Assembly (NCBI RefSeq): GCF_947501385.1
Contig: NZ_CANMVP010000005.1
Location: 1-64,000, forward strand
Direction: 5' to 3'
DNA: 64,000 bases
Source of the DNA: an uncultured Polaribacter sp.
Lineage (GTDB): Bacteria; Bacteroidota; Bacteroidia; Flavobacteriales; Flavobacteriaceae
In this document: piece after piece, positions 52,332 through 60,765 of the stretch
How the letters are laid out: the number at the start of each line of letters is the position of its first letter
Numbering within the stretch: position 1 is the first letter of the stretch
Notes under the pieces: generated by a model
The model's database searches: none
Told to the model about the DNA's origin: nothing
What the model saw: the letters and a program-made list of their open reading frames with translations, nothing else
Made by a program: the position numbers and the translations under genes

Positions 52332-52674
52332 CATCCTAGTTATTTCAATATTGGTGACTTTAAGTATCTTGTATTTAAGTCTTATAAAAGTGCCAAAATT
52401 CAATATTACTGTTAGTCATATAGACAAGTGGCAGCATAGTTTTGCTTATCTTGTGCTTTCTATCTGTTGGTTGTTTACATTCTATAAAAAAAATACTAAG
52501 AAATATATTGTTGTTTTATCTTGTATTTTATTTGGCATAATTATTGAAGTTTTACAACACACAGTAACAAATTATAGGACAGGAGATTATTTAGATGTTC
52601 TTGCAAATACTACAGGAGTATTGTTAGGTTTATTGATTTTTAATCAGATTTCTAAAAAAATTCTCGTTAATTAA
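52297..52674 (+). CDS. VanZ-like family membrane protein
   Basis: 125 residues with four membrane segments: [52 protein letters not shown] and [15 protein letters not shown]. The VanZ signature is [12 protein letters not shown] followed by [28 protein letters not shown]. The family is named from the teicoplanin-resistance gene vanZ, but most members have no known function. The ATG at 52297 overlaps gcvH by 35 bases and keeps the first membrane segment, so the two genes are translationally linked; a later start would lose only cytoplasmic residues. Confidence 0.87.
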   Translation: MLRHIKNLLKGNILVISILVTLSILYLSLIKVPKFNITVSHIDKWQHSFAYLVLSICWLFTFYKKNTKKYIVVLSCILFGIIIEVLQHTVTNYRTGDYLDVLANTTGVLLGLLIFNQISKKILVN

Positions 52675-52738
52675 CAAAAAGACTTGTATTGAACACAATA
52701 ATTTAATTAAATTAGCAAACTATTAAAAACTCTTTATA

Positions 52739-53458
52739 ATGGAAATTAAGAAAAATCCGAAGTCAAATTTAGAAAATTACAGCAAAATTTTTATGCAAAT
52801 AGGTCTTGTACTAGCTTTATTTGTTACTTATGCTGCAATTGAAAAGAAAACTTACGACAAAAGTATTGGAGACTTAGGTGTTGTAAACATGAATGCAGAA
52901 ATGGAAGAAGATATTCCTATTACTGAAAGAATAGAACCTGTAAAACCAAAAACACCACCACCACCAACTCCAGAGAAAATTGAGGTTGTAGAAGATGAAA
53001 AAGAGGTTGAGGAAACAGTCATAGAATCTACAGAAACCGATGAAACTGAAGCAGTAGAAGTTGAAGAAATTGTAGAAATTGCAGAAGCAGAAGAAGTAAT
53101 AGAAGATGTAAACTTTATGATTATTGAAGATGCTCCGATATTTCCAGGGTGTAAAGGAACTAAAAAAGAGTTAAAAGATTGTTTTAGTAGAATGGTACAA
53201 AAACACTTTCTTAGAAAATTTGATGCAGATTTACCTAATGAGTTAGGTCTTTCTCCTGGTAAAAAAAGAGTTTTTATTGGGTTTAAGATTGATAGACAAG
53301 GTAATATTGTAAACATACAAGCTAGAGCACCACACCCAAAAATTAAAGATGAAGTTGTGAAGGTGATGAAATTATTACCTAGAATGAAACCTGGTAAGCA
53401 AAGAGGAAAACCAGTAGGTGTAAGTTATAACATTCCATTTTCTTTAATAGTAGAGTAG
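52739..53458 (+). CDS. TonB energy-transducing protein
   Basis: 239 residues. Membrane anchor at about 20-38 (IFMQIGLVLALFVTYAAIE), then a Pro stretch KTPPPPTPEK and a long Glu/Val-rich periplasmic linker (about 75-125). The C-terminal TonB domain is at about 150-239: GKKRVFIGFKIDRQGNIVNIQ, PHPKIKDEVVKVMKLLPRMKPGKQRGKPVGVSYNIPFSLIVE. It couples the proton-motive force to outer-membrane receptors such as the BtuB-like one at 15.6 kb. It follows the VanZ gene by 64 bases and ends with a strong terminator. No exbB or exbD is adjacent. Confidence 0.9.
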   Translation: MEIKKNPKSNLENYSKIFMQIGLVLALFVTYAAIEKKTYDKSIGDLGVVNMNAEMEEDIPITERIEPVKPKTPPPPTPEKIEVVEDEKEVEETVIESTETDETEAVEVEEIVEIAEAEEVIEDVNFMIIEDAPIFPGCKGTKKELKDCFSRMVQKHFLRKFDADLPNELGLSPGKKRVFIGFKIDRQGNIVNIQARAPHPKIKDEVVKVMKLLPRMKPGKQRGKPVGVSYNIPFSLIVE

Positions 53459-53483
53459 CATAAAAAATTATAAAATCATATGG

Positions 53484-53513
53484 AAAACGCTTAGATGAAT
53501 TTCTAAGCGTTTT
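53484..53513. terminator. Rho-independent terminator after tonB
   Basis: 12-bp perfect stem AAAACGCTTAGA / TCTAAGCGTTTT with a six-base loop followed by a T-run. It closes the ruvA-sprA-gcvH-vanZ-tonB stretch. Confidence 0.9.
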
Positions 53514-53741
53514 TTTGTGCTCAATAGTTTGTTTAAAAAGTATATAAATGATGCTACACAACTAAAAATAAAAATTGAAACTCTATTCACCTAAATCAAA
53601 AGGGAATTCATTCAGCTCTACTAAGCGTTTTATTAAAAAATCTTAAAAGTAAATCATAAAGAATATATTGAATTCAACTCTCCTCGAGGCAGAGAGATAG
53701 CGCTATTTCGATCGTTTCATGCATAGTTTGAAGGTAATACC

Positions 53742-53795
53742 AATTTCAACGCAAACCTCAAGGTAGCGTCTAAAGAAATTCTTTCGATTAAATTG
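53742..53795. repeat. Degenerate repeat relic, related to 215-268
   Basis: Core TTTCAACGCAAACCTCAAGG, then GCGTCTAAAGAAATTC and TTTCGATTAAAT, aligns with the relic near the left edge of the window. It lies in a 446-base gap with no gene; the same gap also has CTCCTCGAGGCAGAGAGATA (53680-53699), which may be part of the same decayed element. Confidence 0.4.
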
Positions 53796-53850
53796 CTTTT
53801 AAAAACTGAAAAAAATCTATCACTCTAAATATCACAAAGCTATATAACCA

Positions 53851-53884
53851 AAAAATCCAAAGTATAAATACTTTGGATTTTTTA
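53851..53884. terminator. Terminator after the MORN-repeat gene
   Basis: 14-bp stem AAAAATCCAAAGTA / TACTTTGGATTTTT with a four-base loop, flanked by A- and T-runs, 21 bases after the stop of the minus-strand gene at 53905. It can work in both directions. Confidence 0.8.
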
Positions 53885-53904
53885 AAATTATTGGTGAAAA
53901 TGTT

Positions 53905-54258
53905 TTATTTATTGACCGCTACTTTAGATGCTTCTGCTTTCCATAAATTAACACTTTCAATGGTATTGTTATTATAAGTTATTTCTTTTAAAGAACCTTC
54001 GTTCCAGAAAAACCATTTTCCTGTTTTCTTTCCGTCTTTATAGAATGCTAACTGTGTTTTGTTTCCTTCTTTGTCAAAACGAGTCCATTTTCCCGTTAAT
54101 TTTTTATCTTTAAAATAACCCTCAGTACTTACAGAACCATCTTCATGATAATAGGTAGCTTTTACTAAGTCACCTTCCGCTTTATAAGTTGGCTTTATAT
54201 CTTGTGAATATCCTATTGCTGCGATACAAAAAATTGCGATTGTAAATATCTTTTTCAT
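53905..54258 (-). CDS. Exported MORN-repeat (YwqK-like) protein
   Basis: 117 residues with signal peptide (IFTIAIFCIAAIGYSQ). The mature part has three MORN-type repeats of about 22 residues: YYHEDGSVSTEGYFKDKKLTG, KWTRFDKEGNKTQLAFYKDG and KKTGKWFFWNEGSLKEITY. The family is often labelled YwqK antitoxin-like, but in Bacteroidota such single exported MORN proteins are common and no toxin gene is next to it. It is monocistronic, closed by a strong terminator, with a promoter region of about 160 bases shared with dodecin. Confidence 0.85.
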   Translation of the reverse strand: MKKIFTIAIFCIAAIGYSQDIKPTYKAEGDLVKATYYHEDGSVSTEGYFKDKKLTGKWTRFDKEGNKTQLAFYKDGKKTGKWFFWNEGSLKEITYNNNTIESVNLWKAEASKVAVNK

Positions 54259-54422
54259 GACTTATATATTTAAAGGGTTAACACTACAGTTACAAATATA
54301 AACATTTTGTAACAATTTACAAACATTTACGTAACATTAACTTAACATTCGAGCTATTATAATGTTTGGTGAATTGATTTTTACTACATTTACCTATTAA
54401 GAACCTTTAAAAAAAAAAGATC

Positions 54423-54623
54423 ATGGCAGTAATGAAAGTTATTGAAGTTCTAGCGAACTCAGAAAAAAGTTGGGAAGAAGCAACCAGAAAAGCAGTAAAA
54501 CAAGCTTCTAAATCTGTTAAAAATATTAAATCTGCATTTGTACAATCTCAGAGTGCAGTTGTAAATGGAGATAATGTTACAGAGTTTAGAGTAAATCTAA
54601 AAATTACTTTTGAAGTAAGTTAA
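54423..54623 (+). CDS. Dodecin family flavin-binding protein
   Basis: 66 residues, the normal size for dodecin. MKVIEVLANSEKSWEEATRKAVKQASKSVKNIKSAFVQSQSA matches the beta-alpha-beta-beta fold that assembles into hollow dodecamers storing riboflavin or FMN. The aromatic Trp in KSWEEA, which stacks with flavin in archaeal and bacterial dodecins, is present. It precedes the DUF1304 gene by 44 bases on the same strand. A TACATTTA box lies about 40 bases upstream. Confidence 0.92.
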   Translation: MAVMKVIEVLANSEKSWEEATRKAVKQASKSVKNIKSAFVQSQSAVVNGDNVTEFRVNLKITFEVS

Positions 54624-54667
54624 TCATTTAAAAGTAACACCTAATAAAGCGATTTAATTTAAAAAAA

Positions 54668-55024
54668 ATGGAATATTTAAAAATTACGTTCATCGTTTTG
54701 GTTGCATTAATTCATTTCTATATATTTTATTTGGAAGTATTTTTGTGGACAACTACAAAAGCTATGAAATCCTTTGGTATAAAAACAAAAGAATTTGCAG
54801 AAGAAACGAAAGTGATGGCTGCAAACCAAGGGCTGTATAATTTATTTTTAGCTGTTGGCTTAATCTGGTCTCTATTATACAATAAAGAACCAACAGTGCT
54901 GTTCTTTTTAATATGTGTGCTAATTGCTGGTATCTATGGTGCATATTCACTAAAAAAAATAAGTGTATTTTATATTCAATCTATACCCGCTATTTTAGCA
55001 ATAGTACTAACTTTGTTCGTGTAA
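54668..55024 (+). CDS. DUF1304 integral membrane protein
   Basis: 118 residues with four membrane helices: ITFIVLVALIHFYIFYLEVFLW, GLYNLFLAVGLIWSLLYN, TVLFFLICVLIAGIYGAYSL and SVFYIQSIPAILAIVLTLF. The conserved stretch HFYIFYLEVFLW, then ETKVMAANQGLYNLFLA, is typical of DUF1304. No function is known. It is preceded by dodecin and followed by mscS; a 23-codon ORF (55034-55105) between it and mscS is probably not a gene. Confidence 0.88.
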   Translation: MEYLKITFIVLVALIHFYIFYLEVFLWTTTKAMKSFGIKTKEFAEETKVMAANQGLYNLFLAVGLIWSLLYNKEPTVLFFLICVLIAGIYGAYSLKKISVFYIQSIPAILAIVLTLFV

Positions 55025-55107
55025 AATTCTAGTATGAAAATGGCAAAGTTTAGTAAGGAAAATACAGAAGATTTAATGAAAGTATTACAATTCTCTTTAA
55101 TCTAAAT

Positions 55108-55908
55108 ATGGAAGAATATATCGATATTATCAAAAGTGTTCTTTTAGAATATACTCCCAATATTTTAATGGCTTTGGCCCTATTAATTATAGGTCTAATT
55201 GTAATTCGTGTAATTTTAAATACCACTAAAAAGATTTTAAGAAAAAGAAATGTAGATATTTCACTTCAAAAGTTTTTAGGAAATTTACTTGGTTGGATTC
55301 TTAAAATAATATTATTTATAACAGTCATCGCAAAATTAGGGGTAGAAACCGCTTCTTTCGCTGCAATTTTAGCTGCTGCTGGTTTGGCAATAGGTTTGGC
55401 TTTGCAGGGCTCTTTAGCAAATTTTGCGGGGGGTGTTTTAATTATGATTTTCAAACCTTTTAAAATTGGAGATTTGGTGCAAGCCCAAGGAGAAATGGGC
55501 ACTGTGAAAGAAATAGAAATCTTTACAACAAAACTAATTGGTTTATCTAATAAAGAAATTATTATTCCCAATGGTTCCTTGTCTAATGGAAACATCATAA
55601 ATTACACTACAGAAGGCACAAGACGTGTAGATTTAGTTATTGGCGTTAGTTATAATGCTGATATGAAACAAGCCAAACAGGTTTTAAAAGATGTTGTAAC
55701 AGCCCACCCAAAAGTTTTAAAAGAACCTGCACCTGGAATTACCGTTTTAGAATTGGCTGATAGTTCTGTAAACTTTGCTGTGAGACCTTGGTGCAATACT
55801 GCCGATTATTGGGCCGTATATTTTGATTGTATGGAGAACATTAAGGAAGCTTTAGATGCTGCAGAAATAGAAATCCCTTATCCGCATAGAGTTGTTGTTA
55901 AAAAGTAG
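55108..55908 (+). CDS. mscS: Small-conductance mechanosensitive channel MscS
   Basis: 266 residues. Three N-terminal helices (ILMALALLIIGLIVIRVIL; LGWILKIILFITVIAKLG; the pore helix AAILAAAGLAIGLALQGSLANFAGGVLIMIF with its Gly/Ala packing), then the beta domain PFKIGDLVQAQGEMGTVKEIEIFTTKL, PNGSLSNGNIINYT, and the C-terminal alpha/beta part. It opens under membrane tension to release solutes on osmotic downshock. Its last 11 bases overlap the end of tsaB, convergent on the other strand. Confidence 0.95.
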   Translation: MEEYIDIIKSVLLEYTPNILMALALLIIGLIVIRVILNTTKKILRKRNVDISLQKFLGNLLGWILKIILFITVIAKLGVETASFAAILAAAGLAIGLALQGSLANFAGGVLIMIFKPFKIGDLVQAQGEMGTVKEIEIFTTKLIGLSNKEIIIPNGSLSNGNIINYTTEGTRRVDLVIGVSYNADMKQAKQVLKDVVTAHPKVLKEPAPGITVLELADSSVNFAVRPWCNTADYWAVYFDCMENIKEALDAAEIEIPYPHRVVVKK

Positions 55909-56584
55909 GTTTCTTCTTCTTTTCGGGAATAACAATAAAATCTTTTAAATAAAAAGGTTCAAAATAAGCGACATCTTCAAAGTTGTTTTTTTTATATTTT
56001 GCATATGATAATGCTGCCATTTCTTTGGCTGATGGAAACTTATCATCTATAAAAATAGCATTTGTATGCCTGATGATTTCTTTACATTTCTGAGCGCCAT
56101 CACCTAGAAAATATACTTTTTCTTTTTCTAAATACGCAGAAAATGATTTCTCATCAATAATTTCTGCTTTAATTTCTCTTATTTTTTTATTTTTATGATT
56201 AAAAACAGCCGAATATACTTCCATTCTCCTAGCATCTAACATAGGGATGATGACACCTTCATCTATAGAAATTACATGTGAAAGCGATGTTAATGTGTCT
56301 ATTGCTATTAATGGCACGTTTAAAGCAAAACAAAGCCCTTTTGCTGCAGAAACACCAATTCTTAGTCCTGTATAAGAACCTGGGCCTTTGCTTACGGCAA
56401 TCGCGTTAATTTCCTTTTTAGAAATATTTCCATCTTTTAAAAGACTTTCTATAAAAGGGTGTAAAACTTCTGCATGTGAATAATTACCATTATTCAATTC
56501 TTTCATTTGAATAATTTCACCATCTCTTGCAATACTTGCAGAACAATTTTTTGTAGATGTTTCTATGTTAAGGATCGTTACCAA
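55898..56584 (-). CDS. tsaB: tRNA threonylcarbamoyladenosine biosynthesis protein TsaB
   Basis: 228 residues of the ASKHA fold. ILNIETSTKNCSASIA at the start, LHPFIESLL, and the signature VSKGPGSYTGLRIGVSAAKGLCFAL. With TsaD and TsaE it makes t6A at position 37 of ANN-decoding tRNAs. The first codon is TTG at 56584; the frame upstream meets a stop, so there is no earlier choice. The 3' end overlaps mscS (convergent) by 11 bases. It follows the tolC-like gene on the same strand after 92 bases. Confidence 0.94.
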   Translation of the reverse strand: MVTILNIETSTKNCSASIARDGEIIQMKELNNGNYSHAEVLHPFIESLLKDGNISKKEINAIAVSKGPGSYTGLRIGVSAAKGLCFALNVPLIAIDTLTSLSHVISIDEGVIIPMLDARRMEVYSAVFNHKNKKIREIKAEIIDEKSFSAYLEKEKVYFLGDGAQKCKEIIRHTNAIFIDDKFPSAKEMAALSYAKYKKNNFEDVAYFEPFYLKDFIVIPEKKKKPTF

Positions 56585-56676
56585 TATCTAATTTTTTACA
56601 AAGATAGTATTTCAAAAAAACAAAAACCTCACAAGTTTAAAAAACGAGTGAGGCTGCATTTATAAATTTATTTTTA

Positions 56677-58020
56677 CTAATCGAAAACTAATTCACCAGA
56701 GTAAAATTGTAGCACTTTTGTTTTAAAAACATAATCATATTTAGAACGAATCATAATTCCTTCGGCATTTACCAAACGTGTTCTTACCAAATCGAAATCA
56801 AACAAGGTCATGGCACCGTAATTGTATCTTTCTTGAGCATTTTTAAAAGCTTCTTTTTGTGCTTCTAAAGAAATTTTTGCAGCTTCATAAGATTTTAACG
56901 CAGATCTTACATCTAAAAATGCTTGTTCTATCGTTTGCTTTAATTGTAACTTTTCACTTTCTAATCTCGTTTCAGAAATTTCTTTGTTTATCATAGATTG
57001 TGCGACTCTATTTTTAGTTTGAAATCTGTTAAAAATTGGAATGCTTACATTAAAACCAACACCATACCCTAAATTTTCATTAAATTGTGAGAATAAAGGT
57101 TTGTTTAATGAACTAAAAGTAGTAATTGTATTGTCTTTAAGATCAAAACCATAATTAGTAGACAAACCTGCAGATGCAGTTATTGTAGGAAAAAAACTCC
57201 CTTTAGTAATAGCTATATTCAAATCTGCATTTTCAATGTCTAATTTTGCTCTTGCAATTTCGGGCATATAATTTAAAGATTTCTGATATACAGCTGATGA
57301 ATTTTGATACAATAAACTAGCTGAAGGTGTACCAACTTCTATGGGTGCAACATCAAAACTTTCTGCGGGTTCTTGTAATAACTGTGCTAAATTTAATACT
57401 GCCAAATCTAATGCATTTTCTTGTATTATTACATTCTGTAAATCATTTGCTGCGGTAGATTGAAAATTTAACAACTCTCCTTTTGCAATGGCACCCGCTT
57501 CAAAACGAGCTTCTGCAGCTTCAATTTGTTTTTTACTAATTGCTGCTTGAACATTTGCAACCGCCAAATTTTCTTTAGCAAATAAAATATTTAAATAGGT
57601 ATTTACAACTCTTAAAGAAATATCATTTTCTATTTGTTTTAAATCATATAATCCAGATTCTACACCTAATTGCGCTTGCTTGTATGTGTTTGTATTTCTA
57701 AAACCGTTAAATACTGTATAATTTGAACTTAAATTTACAGATCCCCCAAATAAAGTTGTAGAAGTTCTATTTTGAGTTGTAGGATCGAAACTAGTACCAA
57801 AGTTTAAATTACCTCCTGTATTCCCACTTAAATTAGGTAAAAAATTACCTTTTGCGATGTCGACATCTTTTTTTGCAAGTTCTAGACTTAGTTTGTTTTG
57901 TTGGATGGAAATATTTTTGTCTAATGCTTGGTTTACTGCTTCTTTAAGTGTCCATTGTTTTTGAGAAAAAGTAGCAATTGAAGTGAATACTACTACAAAT
58001 AGAATAAGGTTGGTTTTCAA
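56677..58020 (-). CDS. TolC family outer-membrane channel protein
   Basis: 447 residues with signal peptide (LFVVVFTSIATFSQ). Two repeats of the outer-membrane efflux fold: the first from WTLKEAVNQALDKNISIQQNKLSLELAKKDVDIAKGNFLPNLSGN, the second from YMPEIARAKLDIENADLNIAITKGSFFPTITASAG, each with long coiled helices (KLQLKQTIEQAFLDVRSALKSYEAAK). It forms the outer channel of an efflux or type I secretion machine. No inner-membrane pump or adaptor gene is adjacent. The first codon is TTG at 58020; an in-frame stop precedes it. Confidence 0.9.
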   Translation of the reverse strand: MKTNLILFVVVFTSIATFSQKQWTLKEAVNQALDKNISIQQNKLSLELAKKDVDIAKGNFLPNLSGNTGGNLNFGTSFDPTTQNRTSTTLFGGSVNLSSNYTVFNGFRNTNTYKQAQLGVESGLYDLKQIENDISLRVVNTYLNILFAKENLAVANVQAAISKKQIEAAEARFEAGAIAKGELLNFQSTAANDLQNVIIQENALDLAVLNLAQLLQEPAESFDVAPIEVGTPSASLLYQNSSAVYQKSLNYMPEIARAKLDIENADLNIAITKGSFFPTITASAGLSTNYGFDLKDNTITTFSSLNKPLFSQFNENLGYGVGFNVSIPIFNRFQTKNRVAQSMINKEISETRLESEKLQLKQTIEQAFLDVRSALKSYEAAKISLEAQKEAFKNAQERYNYGAMTLFDFDLVRTRLVNAEGIMIRSKYDYVFKTKVLQFYSGELVFD

Positions 58021-58242
58021 AATTTTTAAATTTTATATTATGTTGATTGATTTTTCAATAGTTATACCAAAAAAAGAAAAAAATGTAAGATTCTGTAAAC
58101 CATTTATTTAAAAAAATAAATTTCTAAATTTTGTTACAAAACCGAACACTTTCATTTAAAATTGAACATTCTTATCTTTTGTTAGTTCTTATAAGACGAC
58201 TAAAAGTAAAATATGTTACAGCAATCTCCTCTTATTTAAATG

Positions 58243-58467
58243 TTAATTTTTAGCGCTCTTTTTATGTTTGTAAATCATATAAAACAAACCACCTACAAGG
58301 ATATACGGAAAAATCATAAGATACGTAATTCCATTATTTACACCTTCTGCCATAGAAATATCGCCATTTTCTACAACAGCTTTGCACATTGCACATTGAG
58401 AAAACGAATTTTTAGAAGTTAAAATAACTAAAAATAATAGAGAAAAAACCGTTTTATTCTTACACAT
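58243..58467 (-). CDS. Small exported/membrane protein with CxxC, cytochrome-oxidase cluster
   Basis: 74 residues. Signal segment VFSLLFLVILTSKNSFSQ, a CAMC pair directly after it, then GISMAEGVNNG-like text (DISMAEGVNNGITYLM) and one membrane helix (YLMIFPYILVGGLFYMIY) with a basic tail. I know it only as a conserved small gene at the end of flavobacterial oxidase-assembly clusters; the CxxC near the membrane suggests metal or thiol handling, which is inference. Its start overlaps the DUF420 gene by 8 bases, so it belongs to the same operon. Confidence 0.75.
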   Translation of the reverse strand: MCKNKTVFSLLFLVILTSKNSFSQCAMCKAVVENGDISMAEGVNNGITYLMIFPYILVGGLFYMIYKHKKSAKN

Positions 58468-59023
58468 AATAAGGAGAAATCATTAGATACACTACTACAC
58501 CGGTAATAGCTACATACAGCCATAGAGGAAAAGTTTTCTTCGCTATTTTTTTATGGGCTGGAAATTGCCCCAACTTTGCTCGCATATAAGTAATCAAAAC
58601 AAAAGGAATCACCACAACAGATAAAACAATGTGTGTGATTAAAATAAAATAGTACACGTACTTTACAATTCCTTCTGCGCCAAAGGAAGTAGCATCTGAG
58701 GTCATATGGTATGCAATGTACATGAGCAAGAAAACTAAAGAGCAGGCTATTGCTGTGGTATTTAATTGTTCATGTAATTTTTTATTTCCTTTTTTTATAG
58801 CGATAACAGCCGCAATTAAAAGAACTGCTGTTAATCCATTTATAGAAGCATAAATTGGTGGAAGAAACTTTAGAGGTTCAACATCAAACCCTAATTTTCT
58901 TAGATTAATACCGAATAAAGCTGCAACGGCAATAGGAATTATAATAGACAATGCAGTAATTATCTTTTTATACTTTTTTTCTTGCGCTAAGACTTGCGCT
59001 GAATTTATTTCAGTATTATTCAT
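58460..59023 (-). CDS. DUF420 membrane protein (cytochrome-oxidase assembly-associated)
   Basis: 187 residues with about five helices: ITALSIIIPIAVAALFGI, NGLTAVLLIAAVIAIKKG, TAIACSLVFLLMYIAYHM, YYFILITHIVLSVVVIPFVLITYM and FPLWLYVAITGVVVYLMI. His residues in the helices (IAYHMTSDATSFG, ITHIVLSVV) and the end VYLMISPYY are typical of DUF420 (YozB/CtaM-like). Relatives assist assembly of haem-copper oxidases. It overlaps SCO upstream and the 74-residue gene downstream by 8 bases each. Confidence 0.88.
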   Translation of the reverse strand: MNNTEINSAQVLAQEKKYKKIITALSIIIPIAVAALFGINLRKLGFDVEPLKFLPPIYASINGLTAVLLIAAVIAIKKGNKKLHEQLNTTAIACSLVFLLMYIAYHMTSDATSFGAEGIVKYVYYFILITHIVLSVVVIPFVLITYMRAKLGQFPAHKKIAKKTFPLWLYVAITGVVVYLMISPYYV

Positions 59024-59660
59024 CCAACAAAATTTTAATATCTTCTTTTAATTCTTGTATTTGATCTGGAAAAATTTGCTCTTTAATGGCTCTGTAATAC
59101 ATGATAGGATTTCCATATTCGTCTTTTCTAGATCGTATATATCCATCTTTATCTACCAAAGCAAACAGTCCAGAATGTTCAAATCCACCATGTTCATCAT
59201 CTCCTTTGCCTACGTATAATTTAAAGCCTTTGTTAGAAAGTGCATATACAACCTCGTCGCTTTTTCCTGTTAAAAGGTGCCAGTTTCTATGTGTAATTCC
59301 GTTTGTTTTGGCATATTCTTTTAAAATTTTAGGCGTATCTATTTCTGGAGTGATAGAGATGGAAGCAATTCCAAAATTTGGATTCCCAAAAAAATCATCT
59401 TGAATGGTCAACATTTTTTGATTCATTATTGGGCAAATGGTTGGACACGTAGAAAAGAAAAACTCCACAACATACACTTTATTCGCATAGGTTTTATTGG
59501 TGATTGTTTTTCCTTCTTGATTGATGAACTCAAAATCTGGAACTTTATCAAATTTTACCAAATCTGAATCTTTAAAACGATCTACTACTTTTGGAACCGT
59601 ATAAATACCAAACAATAAAATGATAAATGCAATCCCTATATATGAATACTTCTTGTTCAT
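59016..59660 (-). CDS. SCO1/SenC family copper chaperone, oxidase cluster copy
   Basis: 214 residues. Membrane anchor YIGIAFIILLFGIYTVPKVV, then a thioredoxin fold with copper motif FFSTCPTICPIMNQKM (CxxxC) and distal His in GFEHSGLFALVDKDG. It delivers copper to the CuA site of cytochrome oxidase subunit II or acts as its thiol reductase. It lies in an operon with the degenerate SCO-like gene upstream (7-base gap) and DUF420 downstream (8-base overlap). It is clearly a different paralogue from the SCO at 11.8 kb. Confidence 0.93.
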   Translation of the reverse strand: MNKKYSYIGIAFIILLFGIYTVPKVVDRFKDSDLVKFDKVPDFEFINQEGKTITNKTYANKVYVVEFFFSTCPTICPIMNQKMLTIQDDFFGNPNFGIASISITPEIDTPKILKEYAKTNGITHRNWHLLTGKSDEVVYALSNKGFKLYVGKGDDEHGGFEHSGLFALVDKDGYIRSRKDEYGNPIMYYRAIKEQIFPDQIQELKEDIKILLDE

Positions 59661-59666
59661 AATGTT

Positions 59667-60320
59667 TTATATTTCTCTATCTGCGTCGTTCTTTTTTAGA
59701 GCCAATCTGTATTCAGCCAACAGAACTTTTACATCGTCTTTCATCTTATCTTTTAAGATGGCAACAGAACGCATATTGTACCCAAAGAGTTTACCATCTT
59801 CTGCATCGCCGTCATCTGTTCTTCCTCTTAAATTGACTTCTTTATCTATGATAAAAGCTTTTGTAGTTTGTAGGTTATTTAGAGGTTCATTTGTATTAAA
59901 ACTATCATACAAAGCTTTTATTTCTTCTTTAGAACTAGCTACAAACTTCCATTTAAGCATGTTCGTAAATGCACCAACTTCCTTTTGAAGTGCATCTACT
60001 TCTTTTATTTTGTTTTTCGGATAAATTGCAATTACCTGAAAATTCTTAAAACCATAAAAAGGTTTGTATATTTTTTGATTTAGGTTGAAAACGGCACCTT
60101 TTATGGATTCAATATCTTCACCTAAAAAACAAACTACAGAAATATTTCCTTTAAACTGTACCGATTGAGTACTATCTATCAAAGAAATATCAGCAATATT
60201 TTTTGTGACAATTGGCAATTTTGCAAAGTTATTAATACCAGAAGAAAGTACTAGATAAAATAACAATGGAAATATAAAGAGTAAAAAAAGTACGACTCTT
60301 TTTTTTGTAAAAAATTTCAT
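59667..60320 (-). CDS. SCO-like membrane-anchored protein without the copper cysteines
   Basis: 217 residues. Membrane anchor LFLLFIFPLLFYLVLSSG, then a thioredoxin-like layout: NISVVCFLGEDIESIKGAVFNLNQKI occupies the place of the SCO motif but has no CxxxC, and the later AFIIDKEVNLRGRTDDGD mirrors the SCO segment ALVDKDGYIRSRKDE. The distal His is also absent. It therefore looks like a degenerate paralogue of the SCO gene directly downstream, perhaps a structural assembly factor. No domain name is known to me. First gene of the SCO-DUF420 operon, after a terminator. Confidence 0.7.
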   Translation of the reverse strand: MKFFTKKRVVLFLLFIFPLLFYLVLSSGINNFAKLPIVTKNIADISLIDSTQSVQFKGNISVVCFLGEDIESIKGAVFNLNQKIYKPFYGFKNFQVIAIYPKNKIKEVDALQKEVGAFTNMLKWKFVASSKEEIKALYDSFNTNEPLNNLQTTKAFIIDKEVNLRGRTDDGDAEDGKLFGYNMRSVAILKDKMKDDVKVLLAEYRLALKKNDADREI

Positions 60321-60375
60321 TCTAGTTTCTGTTTAAGGTTTTAACCAATATTTAACGATTTAAAAAAGCAAAAAA

Positions 60376-60397
60376 AAAGGTGGTTAAAACCACCTTT
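60376..60397 (-). terminator. Terminator after the oxidase subunit IV gene
   Basis: A 10-bp perfect stem AAAGGTGGTT / AACCACCTTT with a short loop. On the minus strand it is followed by a run of T. It separates the oxidase subunit operon from the SCO-like operon. Confidence 0.85.
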
Positions 60398-60407
60398 CTA
60401 AAATATC

Positions 60408-60746
60408 TTACCAATTTACAAGTGGTGCTAATGTATCGAATAAATAACCTCCTTCAATTAATAGTAAGGTAACCAAATAGGTGACTAAAAAAACGGCAGT
60501 CCATACTATAGAGCGTCTAAACCATTTTTTCTCTCCTTCTAAGTGCATAAAAACCCATGCAATACCATAAGCCTTTGCTAAAGTTAAAATGATAAAAATC
60601 CAATTTAACCAACTTGTTCCTGGCCCATGTAAGTGTAGCGCCTCTGGTTTAATAATACCTAAGTATACTTCTACTATGGTAATAAAAGAAAGAATACCGA
60701 AAACTACCCATATTCTTTTTGTATTTGATTCGTGTGCGTGTGCCAT
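60408..60746 (-). CDS. Cytochrome c oxidase subunit IV (prokaryotic COX4/CtaF-type)
   Basis: 112 residues with three membrane helices: IWVVFGILSFITIVEVYLGII, WLNWIFIILTLAKAYGIAWVFMHLEGE and IVWTAVFLVTYLVTLLLIEGG. The middle phrase LAKAYGIAWVFMHLEGE is the family mark for COX4 in Bacteroidota oxidases. A small accessory subunit that stabilises the haem-copper oxidase. It lies 19 bases after subunit III in the ctaB-coxIII-like-coxIII-coxIV operon and is the last gene before a terminator. Confidence 0.9.
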   Translation of the reverse strand: MAHAHESNTKRIWVVFGILSFITIVEVYLGIIKPEALHLHGPGTSWLNWIFIILTLAKAYGIAWVFMHLEGEKKWFRRSIVWTAVFLVTYLVTLLLIEGGYLFDTLAPLVNW

Positions 60747-60765
60747 TGCTATCTTATTATTTTAA

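Noticed and set aside
52852-53316. 154-codon minus-strand ORF opposite tonB
   Set aside because: Ser/Thr/Phe-rich mirror of the Glu/Val-rich TonB linker; no family resemblance.
53905-54258. MORN/YwqK protein as half of a toxin-antitoxin pair
   Set aside because: It has a signal peptide, is monocistronic and has no adjacent toxin candidate; the family label alone is not evidence.
55034-55105. 23-codon ORF between the DUF1304 gene and mscS
   Set aside because: It has an ATG and a stop but is too short, with no recognisable motif; it may be a remnant or leader but cannot be supported.
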